Under the pieces are notes generated by a model that saw nothing but the letters and a program-made list of their open reading frames with translations, was not told the DNA's origin and made no database searches. 64,000 bases of DNA. It comes from KBS50 sp042666615 (GTDB lineage Bacteria; Actinomycetota; Actinomycetes; Mycobacteriales; Micromonosporaceae). Below are positions 36,994-45,211 of this stretch, one piece after another. Made by a program: the position numbers and the translations under genes. The DNA lies in assembly GCF_042666615.1 (NCBI RefSeq), contig NZ_JBHTDD010000010.1, positions 150,046-214,045 on the forward strand. The letters run 5' to 3'. The stretch's first letter is position 1. Every line of letters begins with the position of its first letter.

Positions 36994-38073
36994 ATGGCTC
37001 TTCATGTGCGCGGCGTCCTGCTCCCCGACGACGAGGTACGCGACCTGTGGCTGGTCGGCGACCGGGTGACCCTCGACCCGGTGCCCGGCGCGGAGACGGT
37101 GGCCGACGGCGGGTTCGTGCTGCCCGGCCTTGTCGACGCGCACTGTCACATCGGGATCGCCCCCGGTGGCGCCCCGATCGCCTCGCTCGACCAGGCCCGG
37201 GAACTGGCCACCATCGACAGGGACTCCGGGGTGCTCGCGATCCGGGACGCCGGCTCGCCGTACCCGTACCCGGAACTGGAGGACGAGCCCGGCGTGCCGC
37301 GACTGGCCCGCGCCGGCCGGCACGTCGCCCCGCCCAAACGCTACCTGCGCGACATCGGCGTGGAGGTCGAGGCGGCGGACGTGCCGGCGACCGTCACCGA
37401 GCAGGCGCGGGCCGGGAACGGCTGGGTCAAGTTGGTCGGCGACTGGATCGAGCGGGACGCCGGTGACCTCGGCCCGGCCTGGGACGCCGACACGATGACC
37501 GCCGCCGTGGCGGCCGCGCACGCCGCCGGGGCGCGGGCCGCGGTGCACACGTTCTCCGAGTCGGCCGTGGAGATCATGGTGCGGGCCGGCGTCGACTCGG
37601 TGGAGCACGGCACCGGGCTGAGCCTCGACCTGATCGACGAGATGGCGCGCCGGGGGACCGCGCTCGTGCCCACGATGATCAACGTAGCCACGTTCGGCGG
37701 GATCGCCGAGAAGGCCCGGGAGAAGTTCCCCGCGTACGCGGAGCACATGCTGGCGCTTCGGGACCGCCTCCCGGAGGTGGTGCGGTCCGCGTACGAGGCC
37801 GGGGTGCCGGTGTACGTGGGCACCGACGCCGGCGGCGGCATCAGTCACGGACTGGCGGTCGAGGAGATGCTGCTGCTGCACGAGCGGGCCGGCATGGCGC
37901 CGCACCACGTGCTGGCCGCCGGTTCCTGGGAGGCCAGGCGCTGGCTGGGCTTCGCCGGCCTGGTCGAGGGCGGCCTGGCCGACCTCGTGGTCTACGACCG
38001 GGACCCGCGCGCCGACCTGTGGACACTCCGGGAGCCGCGCCGAATCATCCTCCGCGGCCAGATAATCCGCTGA
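36994..38073 (+). CDS. Amidohydrolase family protein (imidazolonepropionase/prolidase-like)
   Basis: 359 residues. Metal-dependent TIM-barrel hydrolase: DAHCHIG (two His ligands) near 45, the probable carbamylated Lys in GWVKLVGDW near 145, His in AVHTFSE and EHGTGL, and the catalytic Asp in VGTDAGGGISHG near 272. Small beta-sandwich pieces lie at both ends (LHVRGVLLPDDEV; ADLVVYDRDP). The substrate is probably a cyclic amide or dipeptide and is unassigned. The alternative start GTG 36988 adds two residues. Convergent with the TetR gene. Confidence 0.88.
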   Translation: MALHVRGVLLPDDEVRDLWLVGDRVTLDPVPGAETVADGGFVLPGLVDAHCHIGIAPGGAPIASLDQARELATIDRDSGVLAIRDAGSPYPYPELEDEPGVPRLARAGRHVAPPKRYLRDIGVEVEAADVPATVTEQARAGNGWVKLVGDWIERDAGDLGPAWDADTMTAAVAAAHAAGARAAVHTFSESAVEIMVRAGVDSVEHGTGLSLDLIDEMARRGTALVPTMINVATFGGIAEKAREKFPAYAEHMLALRDRLPEVVRSAYEAGVPVYVGTDAGGGISHGLAVEEMLLLHERAGMAPHHVLAAGSWEARRWLGFAGLVEGGLADLVVYDRDPRADLWTLREPRRIILRGQIIR

Positions 38074-38107
38074 CCGTCCGACCCGCCAGCCACTCCGACG
38101 GCCGGGT

Positions 38108-38171
38108 GGGTTGATCAAGAGGTTTGCGTCGGAATCTGGCCGGACGCTGACGCAAACCTCTTGATCAACCC
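38108..38171. repeat. Long perfect palindrome, element C (TTGATCAAGAGG type)
   Basis: Arms 38108-38130 and 38149-38171 are perfect 23-base complements with an 18-base loop. Located between the convergent amidohydrolase and TetR genes; the TetR stop (38165-38167) lies in one arm. It could be a bidirectional terminator. Termini TTGATC are shared with element A. Confidence 0.92.
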
Positions 38172-38782
38172 GGGTGGGGCGGCGCGGTGGCCGCGGTGAA
38201 GAGTTGGACGGCGAGGGTGGCCAGGCGGTCGGCGATCGTCTCTGCCGGGTCGCGGGGGAGGACTATGTGGCTCACCACGAGCCGGACGACGGAGTCCGCC
38301 GCGAACGCCATCGCGTGCGGGTCCGCGTCGGGGAGCCGCCGCCTTGCCCAGTCGAGCAGGACGGTGGTCGACTCCGCGAGCACCAGGTCCGACCGGGTGG
38401 TCAGGTACGGCAGCAACTGGTCCGCGCCACCCCGGGCGCTGGTCAGGATCGCTTTGATCAACGGGTTGCCGGCGGCCTCGGTGAGGGTGTGCGCAATCGC
38501 GGCGCGCGCCGCCGCGTACACGTCGTCGCCGTGCGCCTCCAGCGCGGACCGGACGTCGGCGACGAACCTGTCCACCTCCCGCCGGGCCAGCGCCTCGGCG
38601 AGACCGGCCTTGGTCGCGAACTCGTTGTAGACGGTCTGCCGGCTCACCCCGGCGGCCGTCGCGACCCCGCCCATCCGGACGCCGTCCCAGCCCTCGGCGA
38701 TGGTCATCGCGCGGGCCGCGTCGACGATCGCCTCGCGTACCGGCTGCCGTGGAACGCCCCGATCCTCACCCATGGTGGTCAA
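38165..38782 (-). CDS. TetR family transcriptional regulator
   Basis: 205 residues. The N-terminal helix-turn-helix spans about 15-60: REAIVDAARAMTIAEGWDGVRMGGVATAAGVSRQTVYNEFATKAGLAEAL. The C-terminal ligand domain has no recognisable specificity. It is divergent from proS with 35 bases between starts. The start may be the ATG at 38782 or 38773. The target is unknown; the adjacent proS is a housekeeping gene. Confidence 0.9.
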   Translation of the reverse strand: MTTMGEDRGVPRQPVREAIVDAARAMTIAEGWDGVRMGGVATAAGVSRQTVYNEFATKAGLAEALARREVDRFVADVRSALEAHGDDVYAAARAAIAHTLTEAAGNPLIKAILTSARGGADQLLPYLTTRSDLVLAESTTVLLDWARRRLPDADPHAMAFAADSVVRLVVSHIVLPRDPAETIADRLATLAVQLFTAATAPPHPG

Positions 38783-38803
38783 AGTCTATCGGCGGCCTTC
38801 CTC

Positions 38804-38809
38804 TAGGAT
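38804..38809 (+). promoter_or_regulatory. -10 element (TAGGAT) of proS, probable leaderless start
   Basis: TAGGAT ends eight bases before the proS ATG, and no ribosome site lies between. The expected transcription start is at the start codon. Confidence 0.5.
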
Positions 38810-38817
38810 GTGCGCTC

Positions 38818-40224
38818 ATGGCACGCGTGCTCACTCCCCGTGCGGAGGACTTTCCCCGCTGGTACCAGGACCTGATCGCCAAGGCTCAGCTCGCCGACAA
38901 CGGCCCGGTGCGGGGCACCATGGTGATCCGACCGGCGGGCTACGCGATCTGGGAGCGGATGCAGGCCGAGATGGACGCCCGCATCAAGGCCGCCGGGGCG
39001 GAGAACGCGTACTTCCCGCTGTTCATCCCGGAGAGTTACCTCAAGCGGGAGGCGGAGCACGTCGAGGGCTTCTCGCCGGAGCTGGCGGTGGTCACCCACG
39101 GTGGCGGCAAGCAGCTCGCCGAGCCGATCGTGGTGCGGCCGACGAGCGAGACCGTGATCGGCGAGTTCATGGCCAAGTGGGTGGACTCCTACCGGGACCT
39201 GCCGCTGCTGCTCAACCAGTGGGCCAACGTGGTGCGCTGGGAGCTGCGGCCGCGAATCTTCCTGCGGACCAGCGAGTTCCTCTGGCAGGAGGGGCACACC
39301 GCGCATGCCACCGAGGCGGACGCGCGGGCCTACGCCCGCAAGATCCTGCACGAGGCGTACGAGGATCTGATGGCGAACGTGCTCGCTATCCCGGTACTGG
39401 TGGGCCGCAAGACCAACCGGGAGCGGTTCGCGGGCGCCACCAGCACCTACACCCTCGAAGGCATGATGGGTGACGGCAAGGCGCTCCAGTTGGGCACCAG
39501 CCACGAGCTGGGGCAGAACTTCGCCAGGGCGTTCGACATCACCTACTCGGCGGCGACCGGCGGCGTGGAGCACGCCTGGACCACGTCCTGGGGCACCACC
39601 ACGCGGATGATCGGTGGGCTGATCATGGTCCACGGCGACGACAACGGCCTGCGGGTGCCGCCGCGGATCGCGCCGGTGCAGGCGTACGTCATGGTGGTCA
39701 AGGCCGGCGACGGCGTGCCGGAGGCGGCGGTCAAGCTCCGCGACGCGCTGCGGGACGCCGGGGTCCGGGTCGCGCTTGACGACCGGGTGGACACCCCGTT
39801 CGGCCGCCGGGCGGTGGACGCCGAACTCAAGGGCTATCCGGTACGCGTCGAGGTGGGCCCGCGCGACCTGGCTGCCGGCAACGCGACGCTGGTCCGCCGG
39901 ACCGGCGGCACGAAGACGCCGGTTCCGGTCGCCGACGTGGTGTCCGGCGTGCTGGCCGCGCTGGAGGCCGACCAGCAGGCGTTGTACGACGAGGCGCTGG
40001 CGCTGCGCGAGTCGCGGACCGTCACGGTCGACACGCTCGCCGACGCGATCGAGGCCGCCGCGAGCGGTTGGGCCCGGCTGCCGTGGTCGGCGGTGGGGGT
40101 CGACGGCGAGCGCGAGGCGAACGGGCAGGGCGTTACCGTGCGATGCCTGCTGCGTGCCGACGGCTCGGTGCCGGACAGCGAGGACGAGCCGGACCTCCAG
40201 GCGATCCTGTCCCGCGCCTACTGA
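38818..40224 (+). CDS. proS: Prolyl-tRNA synthetase, ProS3 (archaeal/eukaryotic) type
   Basis: 468 residues. Charges tRNA(Pro). The class II motifs are visible: RGTMVIRPAGYAIWERMQ (motif 1 region), LRPRIFLRTSEFLWQEGHTAHAT (motif 2) and EHAWTTSWGTTTRMIGGLIM (motif 3). There is no bacterial insertion editing domain; the anticodon domain follows, with a C-terminal zinc-type extension ending in Tyr. The short ProS3 form is common in actinobacteria. The ATG at 38818 is preferred for the conserved start and the -10 spacing. Confidence 0.96.
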   Translation: MARVLTPRAEDFPRWYQDLIAKAQLADNGPVRGTMVIRPAGYAIWERMQAEMDARIKAAGAENAYFPLFIPESYLKREAEHVEGFSPELAVVTHGGGKQLAEPIVVRPTSETVIGEFMAKWVDSYRDLPLLLNQWANVVRWELRPRIFLRTSEFLWQEGHTAHATEADARAYARKILHEAYEDLMANVLAIPVLVGRKTNRERFAGATSTYTLEGMMGDGKALQLGTSHELGQNFARAFDITYSAATGGVEHAWTTSWGTTTRMIGGLIMVHGDDNGLRVPPRIAPVQAYVMVVKAGDGVPEAAVKLRDALRDAGVRVALDDRVDTPFGRRAVDAELKGYPVRVEVGPRDLAAGNATLVRRTGGTKTPVPVADVVSGVLAALEADQQALYDEALALRESRTVTVDTLADAIEAAASGWARLPWSAVGVDGEREANGQGVTVRCLLRADGSVPDSEDEPDLQAILSRAY

Positions 40225-40295
40225 TGCCGGGCGGGGTCGACCTGACGCGAGGCGGGGTCGACCGACGTGCCCACCTGTCCTGCGCGGGTGACCTC

Positions 40296-40301
40296 TAAGA
40301 T
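40296..40301 (+). promoter_or_regulatory. -10 element (TAAGAT) of the DUF402 gene, probable leaderless start
   Basis: TAAGAT ends seven bases before the ATG at 40309 with no Shine-Dalgarno sequence between. Confidence 0.45.
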
Positions 40302-40308
40302 CGAGTGC

Positions 40309-40956
40309 ATGCGGTTTGAGCGTGGCCGGCTGATCGTCCACCGGAACGTTCGTCGCGGCCGGATCGGCTGGGCACGGCCCAGCCGTGTGGTGGCCGACGA
40401 TGATCGTGGCCTGCTGCTCTGGCTGGCCCGCGACAGCCCGACCGCGCACGAGGTGACCGCCGCCGGCCTGACCATGCGGGCGGTGCCGTTCACCGAGTTC
40501 GTCGCCGCGGACCACCGGCTCGAACCGGGCCGGTGGATCGGGCCACCGATCCTGATGTTCCTGCCGACCGGCGCCGCCCACTCGGTGTGGTGGTGGTTCC
40601 ACGACGACGGCCGGTTCGCCAACTGGTACGTCAACCTGGAGGAGCCGGGCGTCCGGTGGGACGACGGGTCGGTGGCGGGCGTCGACGCGGTCGACCAGGA
40701 TCTGGACATCGTCGTCGCCCCGGACCGGACCTGGCGGTGGAAGGACGAGGACGAGTTCGTCGAACGGCTGGCCTTTCCGGAGCACTACTGGGTGACCGAC
40801 GAGGCCGCGGTGCGGGCCGAGGGCGAGCGGGTCGTCAAGCAGATCGAGTCGGGAGACTTTCCCTTCGACGGGAGGTGGACGGACTTCGTACCGGACCCGA
40901 GCTGGACGGCGCCAGCGGAGCTGCCGGCCGGCTGGGACCGTCCCCCGGTTCGCTGA
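40309..40956 (+). CDS. DUF402 (FomD-like) phosphohydrolase-fold protein
   Basis: 215 residues. The middle block WWWFHDDGRFANWYVNLEEPGVRW, DQDLDIVVAPD and WKDEDEFVERLA match the DUF402 nucleoside-diphosphatase-like barrel, whose Asp/Glu residues bind divalent metal. Characterised relatives hydrolyse nucleotide phosphates (FomD, Ntdp); the substrate here is unknown. Start ATG at 40309. Separate from the ribosomal operon downstream. Confidence 0.82.
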   Translation: MRFERGRLIVHRNVRRGRIGWARPSRVVADDDRGLLLWLARDSPTAHEVTAAGLTMRAVPFTEFVAADHRLEPGRWIGPPILMFLPTGAAHSVWWWFHDDGRFANWYVNLEEPGVRWDDGSVAGVDAVDQDLDIVVAPDRTWRWKDEDEFVERLAFPEHYWVTDEAAVRAEGERVVKQIESGDFPFDGRWTDFVPDPSWTAPAELPAGWDRPPVR

Positions 40957-41385
40957 CCCCCGTCTGGCGCTCCGCTCCGGCTCCCGGCTTGATCGACCCG
41001 CCTCCGGCCGATTGGCTCCGCCCGGCTTGATCGACTCGATATGCGGCAGGTCGTGGGGTTCGCTCTCACGGTGACCGCGCCATGCCGCAACCAGAGTCGA
41101 TCAAGCGATCCCATGACGGTGTCCCGGGCGGTGTCCCGGGACTGACGCGGTGAGGCCGGTCACGTCCGCCGAGCCGATCGGGGGAGTCCGGGCGTCCGGT
41201 GTGAAGGAGTGGGGGACGATCTGGCAGAATGGGCCGCTGGTATCCGGTGTGCGACCGGCGCCCTCTACCCCGGTCGCGTCGCCAGTCCATCGAGCAGTCT
41301 CCGGCGCAACCCCACTGTGCCGGGCGGCGCTCACCCGCCCACCGCCCGCTTGGGTCGGTGAGAATCGCAACAGGAGCGAACACAC
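40957..41385. other. Intergenic region upstream of rpsP
   Basis: 429 bases without a supported gene. It contains the degenerate palindrome at 41025-41106, a partial direct copy of its arm at 40986-40997, and probably the rpsP promoter: CAGAAT near 41224 is a possible -10, and GCGACCGG...CCGGTCGC around 41252-41278 can fold in the leader. AACAGGAG lies just before the rpsP GTG. Confidence 0.5.
41025..41106. repeat. Degenerate long palindrome, element E (GCTTGATCGACTC type)
   Basis: Outer arms GCTTGATCGACTC (41025-41037) and its complement (41094-41106) are perfect over 13 bases; inner arms GCGGCA/TGCCGC also pair, with mismatches between. 34-base central region. Termini TTGATC resemble the other palindromes. 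Located downstream of the DUF402 gene. Confidence 0.75.
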
Positions 41386-41940
41386 GTGGCCGTCAAGATC
41401 CGGCTCCTGCGGATGGGAAAGATCCGCAACCCGCAGTACCGCATCGTCGTCGCCGACTCGCGCACCAAGCGTGACGGTCGGGCGATCGAGTTCGTGGGCA
41501 TCTACCAGCCGAAGTTCGACCCCTCGGTAATCGAGGTCAAGTCGGACCGGGTGCAGTACTGGCTCTCCGTCGGCGCGCAGCCGAGTGAGGCCGTCCAGCG
41601 CATCCTGGAGAAGACCGGCGACTGGCAGAAGTTCAAGGGCCTGCCGGCACCAGAGCCGCTGAAGGTCGCCCCGGAGAAGGCCGACCGCAAGGCCGCGTAC
41701 GAGGCCGAGGCCAAGGCCGCGGCGGGGGTGGCCGACACCCCGGCCAAGACCGAGAAGCCGGCCAAGAAGGCCGCCAAGGCGGACGCCGCCAAGACCGACG
41801 GCAAGGCGGGCACGGGCAAGTCCGACGCCGCCAAGACCGAGGCCAAGTCGGACGCCGCCAAGGCCGAGGCGCCCGCCAAGGCCGAGGCGCCCGCCAAGGC
41901 CGAGGAGCAGGCCGGTGCCAACTCCGGCGAGCAGGCCTGA
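41386..41940 (+). CDS. rpsP: 30S ribosomal protein S16 with long Ala/Lys tail
   Basis: 184 residues, about twice the E. coli length. The S16 fold occupies 1-85 (IRLLRMGKIRNPQYRIVVADSRTKRDGR onward). The rest is a low-complexity tail of Lys-Ala-Glu-Ala repeats, such as KAEAPAKAEAPAKAEEQ, seen in shorter form in other actinobacteria. GTG start with AACAGGAG upstream. First gene of rpsP-khpA-rimM-trmD. Confidence 0.97.
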   Translation: MAVKIRLLRMGKIRNPQYRIVVADSRTKRDGRAIEFVGIYQPKFDPSVIEVKSDRVQYWLSVGAQPSEAVQRILEKTGDWQKFKGLPAPEPLKVAPEKADRKAAYEAEAKAAAGVADTPAKTEKPAKKAAKADAAKTDGKAGTGKSDAAKTEAKSDAAKAEAPAKAEAPAKAEEQAGANSGEQA

Positions 41941-41941
41941 C

Positions 41942-42175
41942 ATGGCTCTCCGGCCCGCGCTCGAACACCTGGTCAAGGGAATCGTCGACCACCCGGACGA
42001 CGTACGTGTCCGGTTGGTCGACTCCCGCCGTGGCAAGCGCCTCGAGGTGCGGGTGCACCCCGAGGACCTCGGCACGGTGATTGGTCGGTCCGGACGGACC
42101 GCCAAGGCCCTGCGACAGGTCATCGGGTCGGTCGGCGGGCGGGGTGTCCGGGTCGACATCGTCGACTCGTACTAG
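41942..42175 (+). CDS. khpA: KH-domain RNA-binding protein KhpA
   Basis: 77 residues, single KH domain with the GxxG loop in VIGRSGRTAKALRQVI. In other bacteria KhpA binds RNA, often with KhpB, and influences cell elongation. It starts ATG one base after the rpsP stop; the position between rpsP and rimM is conserved. Confidence 0.93.
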   Translation: MALRPALEHLVKGIVDHPDDVRVRLVDSRRGKRLEVRVHPEDLGTVIGRSGRTAKALRQVIGSVGGRGVRVDIVDSY

Positions 42176-42188
42176 GGCACCCGCCCGC

Positions 42189-42758
42189 ATGCTGCTGATC
42201 ATCGGCCGGATCGGGAAGCCGCACGGCGTCCGCGGTGAGGTCACCGTCGAGGTCCGTACGGACGAGCCCGAGACACGGTTCGCGCCCGGATCGGTGTTGC
42301 GCACCGATCCGGGCGAGCCGCGACGGACGCCGCCCGCCGACCGTCCGGATTCTGTGGCCGGAGAGTTGTTCCAGGTGCCCGAGGCGCTGACCGTGGCGGC
42401 CGTCCGGTGGCACCAGGGCCGGCTGCTGGCCACCTTCGAAGGCGTCGGCGACCGTACGGTCGCCGAGGCACTGCGGGACGTGCTGCTCTGCGTGGACAGC
42501 CACGAGGTGCCCGCGCCGGTGGACCCCGACGAGTTTCACGATCACCAGCTGGTCGGCCTGACCGTGGTGGACCCGCTCGGCACCGAGCTGGGGGAGATCA
42601 CCCGGATCGACCACGCGCCCGCCTCGGACCTGCTGGTGTTGCGCCGCCCCGAGGGGCGTACCGCGTTGATCCCGTTCGTCAAGGCGATCGTCCCCGAGGT
42701 CGATCTGGCCGCCGGCCGGGTGGTCGCCGACCCGCCGCCGGGGCTACTCGACCTGTGA
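42189..42758 (+). CDS. rimM: 16S rRNA processing protein RimM
   Basis: 189 residues. Assists maturation of the 30S head and binds S19. N-terminal barrel with IIGRIGKPHGVRGEVTVEVRTD, C-terminal PRC-barrel with HDHQLVGLTVVDPLGTELGEI and ALIPFVKAIVPEVDLAAGRV. A small Pro/Arg-rich insert lies near 35-55. ATG at 42189; the site upstream is weak, so coupling to khpA is likely. The stop overlaps the trmD start in GTGA. Confidence 0.94.
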   Translation: MLLIIGRIGKPHGVRGEVTVEVRTDEPETRFAPGSVLRTDPGEPRRTPPADRPDSVAGELFQVPEALTVAAVRWHQGRLLATFEGVGDRTVAEALRDVLLCVDSHEVPAPVDPDEFHDHQLVGLTVVDPLGTELGEITRIDHAPASDLLVLRRPEGRTALIPFVKAIVPEVDLAAGRVVADPPPGLLDL

Positions 42759-43648
42759 GCGACCCCATCGGCGAGCGGCGCGTTTCCGGCGCTGCGCACC
42801 CCGACCATCGCGCGCTGCGGGTCGACGTCGTATCGATCTTCCCCGAGTACCTCGCCCCGCTCGGCCTGTCCCTGATCGGGAAGGCCCGCGCCGCGGGCGT
42901 ACTCGACCTGGCCGTACACGATCTCCGTGGCTGGACCCACGACGTGCACCGCACGGTCGACGACACCCCGTACGGCGGTGGTCCGGGGATGGTCATGCGA
43001 CCCGAGCCGTGGGGCGAGGCGTTGGACGCGCTGGCGCCGGCCGCCGACAACGCACCTCGCACCGGATCGCCGGCGGACGAGCCACCGGCCACGTCGTGGG
43101 CCGACGAGCCACCGACCCGGCTGCTGGTGCCCGGCCCGGCCGGGGTCCGGTTCACCCAGGCCATGGCGCACGAACTGGCCACCGAGCGACACCTGATCTT
43201 CGCCTGCGGCCGGTACGAGGGGATCGACCAGCGGGTGCTGGAGCACGCGGCCACCCGGATGCCGGTGACCGAGGTCTCGCTCGGCGACTACGTGCTGTTC
43301 GGTGGCGAGGTGGCGGTACTCGTCATCCTGGAGGCGGTCACCCGGCTGCTCCCCGGTGTCCTCGGCAACGCCGGCTCGCTGAACGAGGAGTCACACGCAC
43401 ACGGCCTGCTGGAGGCGCCGGTGTACACCAAGCCGCCGACCTGGCGTGGGCACGACGTGCCCCAGATCCTGCGCTCCGGGGACCACGGCGGGATCGCCCG
43501 GTGGCGGCGCGAGCAGGGTCTGCTACGCACGGCGGCCCGCCGGCCCGACATGCTGGCCGCGCTCCCGCCGGAGGAACTGGACCGGCGGGACGTGGCCGCG
43601 CTGCGAGAGGCCGGATTTCTGGTGCCGCCGGAGGATGTGGCAAAGTAG
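42755..43648 (+). CDS. trmD: tRNA (guanine(37)-N1)-methyltransferase
   Basis: 297 residues. Methylates G37 of tRNAs using SAM and prevents frameshifting. Family blocks: RVDVVSIFPEYLAPL, DLRGWTHDVHRTVDDTPYGGGPGMVM, LIFACGRYEGIDQRV, and the knot SAM site SLGDYVLFGGEVAVLVILEAVTRLLPGVLGN. A Pro/Ala/Ser-rich insert lies between 90 and 125, longer than in E. coli. The GTG at 42755 overlaps the rimM stop by four bases. Confidence 0.97.
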   Translation: MSDPIGERRVSGAAHPDHRALRVDVVSIFPEYLAPLGLSLIGKARAAGVLDLAVHDLRGWTHDVHRTVDDTPYGGGPGMVMRPEPWGEALDALAPAADNAPRTGSPADEPPATSWADEPPTRLLVPGPAGVRFTQAMAHELATERHLIFACGRYEGIDQRVLEHAATRMPVTEVSLGDYVLFGGEVAVLVILEAVTRLLPGVLGNAGSLNEESHAHGLLEAPVYTKPPTWRGHDVPQILRSGDHGGIARWRREQGLLRTAARRPDMLAALPPEELDRRDVAALREAGFLVPPEDVAK

Positions 43649-43767
43649 GGGGGTTGCCGCAGTCGCCCGCGCCGCGGTCGGCTGCGAGGACCTCGATCGC
43701 CTGTCGGGGTCAGAATCACCCATCCGCGCGCCGCAGTGGCGCGCCGTGAACGTACGAGGATGCAGCG

Positions 43768-44124
43768 ATGAACACCCTGGACGCGCTTGACGCCCAGTCG
43801 CAGCGAACCGACCTGCCCGACTTCCGAGCCGGTGACACCGTGAAGGTGCACGCCCGGGTCGTCGAGGGCAACCGGTCCCGGGTCCAGATCTTCCAGGGCG
43901 TCGTCATCCGGCGCCAGGGTGGGGGTCTGCGGGAGACCTTCTCCGTACGTAAGATCAGCTTCGGTGTCGGGGTCGAGCGAACCTACCCGGTCAACAGCCC
44001 GGCCATCGACCGGATCGAGGTCGTGACCCGCGGTGACGTGCGGCGCGCCAAGCTCTACTACCTGCGTGAGCTGCGCGGCAAGAAGGCCAAGATCAAGGAG
44101 AAGCGGGAGAAGCAGCCCAGCTGA
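43768..44124 (+). CDS. rplS: 50S ribosomal protein L19
   Basis: 118 residues. MNTLDALDAQSQRTDLPDFRAGDTVKVHARVVEGNRSRVQIFQG pattern and GVGVERTYPVNSP identify L19, which sits at the subunit interface. It is separated from trmD by 119 bases, enough for its own promoter, though no clear element is seen. ACGAGGATGCAGCG precedes the ATG, with GAGG as the ribosome site. Confidence 0.97.
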   Translation: MNTLDALDAQSQRTDLPDFRAGDTVKVHARVVEGNRSRVQIFQGVVIRRQGGGLRETFSVRKISFGVGVERTYPVNSPAIDRIEVVTRGDVRRAKLYYLRELRGKKAKIKEKREKQPS

Positions 44125-44311
44125 CCCTGTCGCACCGGGAACGACGTCCGTGCCGGTACCGGCCCTCGGCGGTTACGCTGACGGCGTCGGGTACGGCGAG
44201 GATTCCGGCCACGGCGACCGCTGGGGTCGGGAAGTCATCCGCGCTACCGTCCGATTGGCCGATGTCCGGTCCGTCGGGCGGTAGTCGCGTATTCCGGGAC
44301 CGGGGAGTCGC

Positions 44312-45211
44312 GTGGCACGGAGGAGCGAGCTGTACGACGACGTCGAACCGTGGCGTCGACGGGTGCGCCGGCCGCGCCGGCAGATGCCGATGTGGCAGGA
44401 GATCCCGCTCCTGCTGATCGTGGCGTTCTGCCTCGCGGTTCTGATCCGTACCTTCCTGCTACAGGCGTTCTTCATCCCCTCCGGGTCGATGGAGGACACG
44501 CTGCTCATCGGCGACCGGGTCCTGGTCAACAAGGTGGTGTACGACATCCGGGATCCGGTCCGTGGTGAGGTCGTGGTGTTCCGCGGCACCGACCGGTGGG
44601 CGCCGGAGCAGATCAACAGGCCCGACCCCGGTTTCCTCGGCCGGCTCGGGAGCACACTCGGCGACCTCGTCGGGGTGAGCAGTCCCGGCGAGAAGGACTT
44701 CATCAAGCGGGTCATCGCGGTCGGCGGCGACCGGGTCGCCTGCTGCGACGCCGAGGGTCGGGTCACCGTCAACGGACAGTCGCTGGACGAGCCGTACGTG
44801 TTGCAGGACTCGCCGCTGGACCTGCCGCCGAATCCCGCCGAGTGCCGATCGCGCCGGTTCGCCGAGGTCGTGGTGCCGCCCGGCGAGATCTTCGTGATGG
44901 GTGACCACCGGCTGGTGTCCATGGACGCCCGCTGCCAGGGGCCGGTACCGGTGGAGAACGTGATCGGCCGGGCGTTCGTCGTCGTCTGGCCGTCCTCCCG
45001 CTGGGCGTCCCTGCCGGTGCCGGCCACCTTCGCCGACGTTCCGGCGCCGGCCGCGGCCCGCGCGCCGGACCGGATCGGGCTGGATCCGACGGGATCGGAC
45101 CCGGACGGTGCCGGCGACGGCGTGCTGGCCCTGCCGGCGTTGGCCACCGTCGGATCGGTCGCGCGTGCCCGGCGGTCCGTCGTGACTCGACCACGTAGGC
45201 TCCTGTCGTGA
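44312..45211 (+). CDS. lepB: Signal peptidase I, first copy
   Basis: 299 residues. Removes signal peptides from exported proteins. Cytoplasmic basic N terminus, one membrane helix (about 31-54), then catalytic Ser59 in IPSGSMEDTL and Lys132 in FIKRVIAVGGD. GDRVLVNKVVYD and VMGDHRLVSMDAR complete the family boxes. It has an insertion around 95-125 and a 60-residue C-terminal extension with a possible second hydrophobic stretch (VLALPALATVGSV). GTG start. It overlaps the second lepB by four bases. Confidence 0.94.
   Translation: MARRSELYDDVEPWRRRVRRPRRQMPMWQEIPLLLIVAFCLAVLIRTFLLQAFFIPSGSMEDTLLIGDRVLVNKVVYDIRDPVRGEVVVFRGTDRWAPEQINRPDPGFLGRLGSTLGDLVGVSSPGEKDFIKRVIAVGGDRVACCDAEGRVTVNGQSLDEPYVLQDSPLDLPPNPAECRSRRFAEVVVPPGEIFVMGDHRLVSMDARCQGPVPVENVIGRAFVVVWPSSRWASLPVPATFADVPAPAAARAPDRIGLDPTGSDPDGAGDGVLALPALATVGSVARARRSVVTRPRRLLS
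45196..45201 (+). promoter_or_regulatory. -10 element (TAGGCT) of the second lepB, inside the first
   Basis: TAGGCT ends six bases before the GTG at 45208 and lies in the last codons of the first lepB. It could give the second peptidase its own leaderless transcript. Confidence 0.45.

Noticed and set aside
38803..40785. A 660-residue open frame antisense to proS and DUF402
   Set aside because: Both plus-strand genes have clear family motifs; the antisense frame has none.
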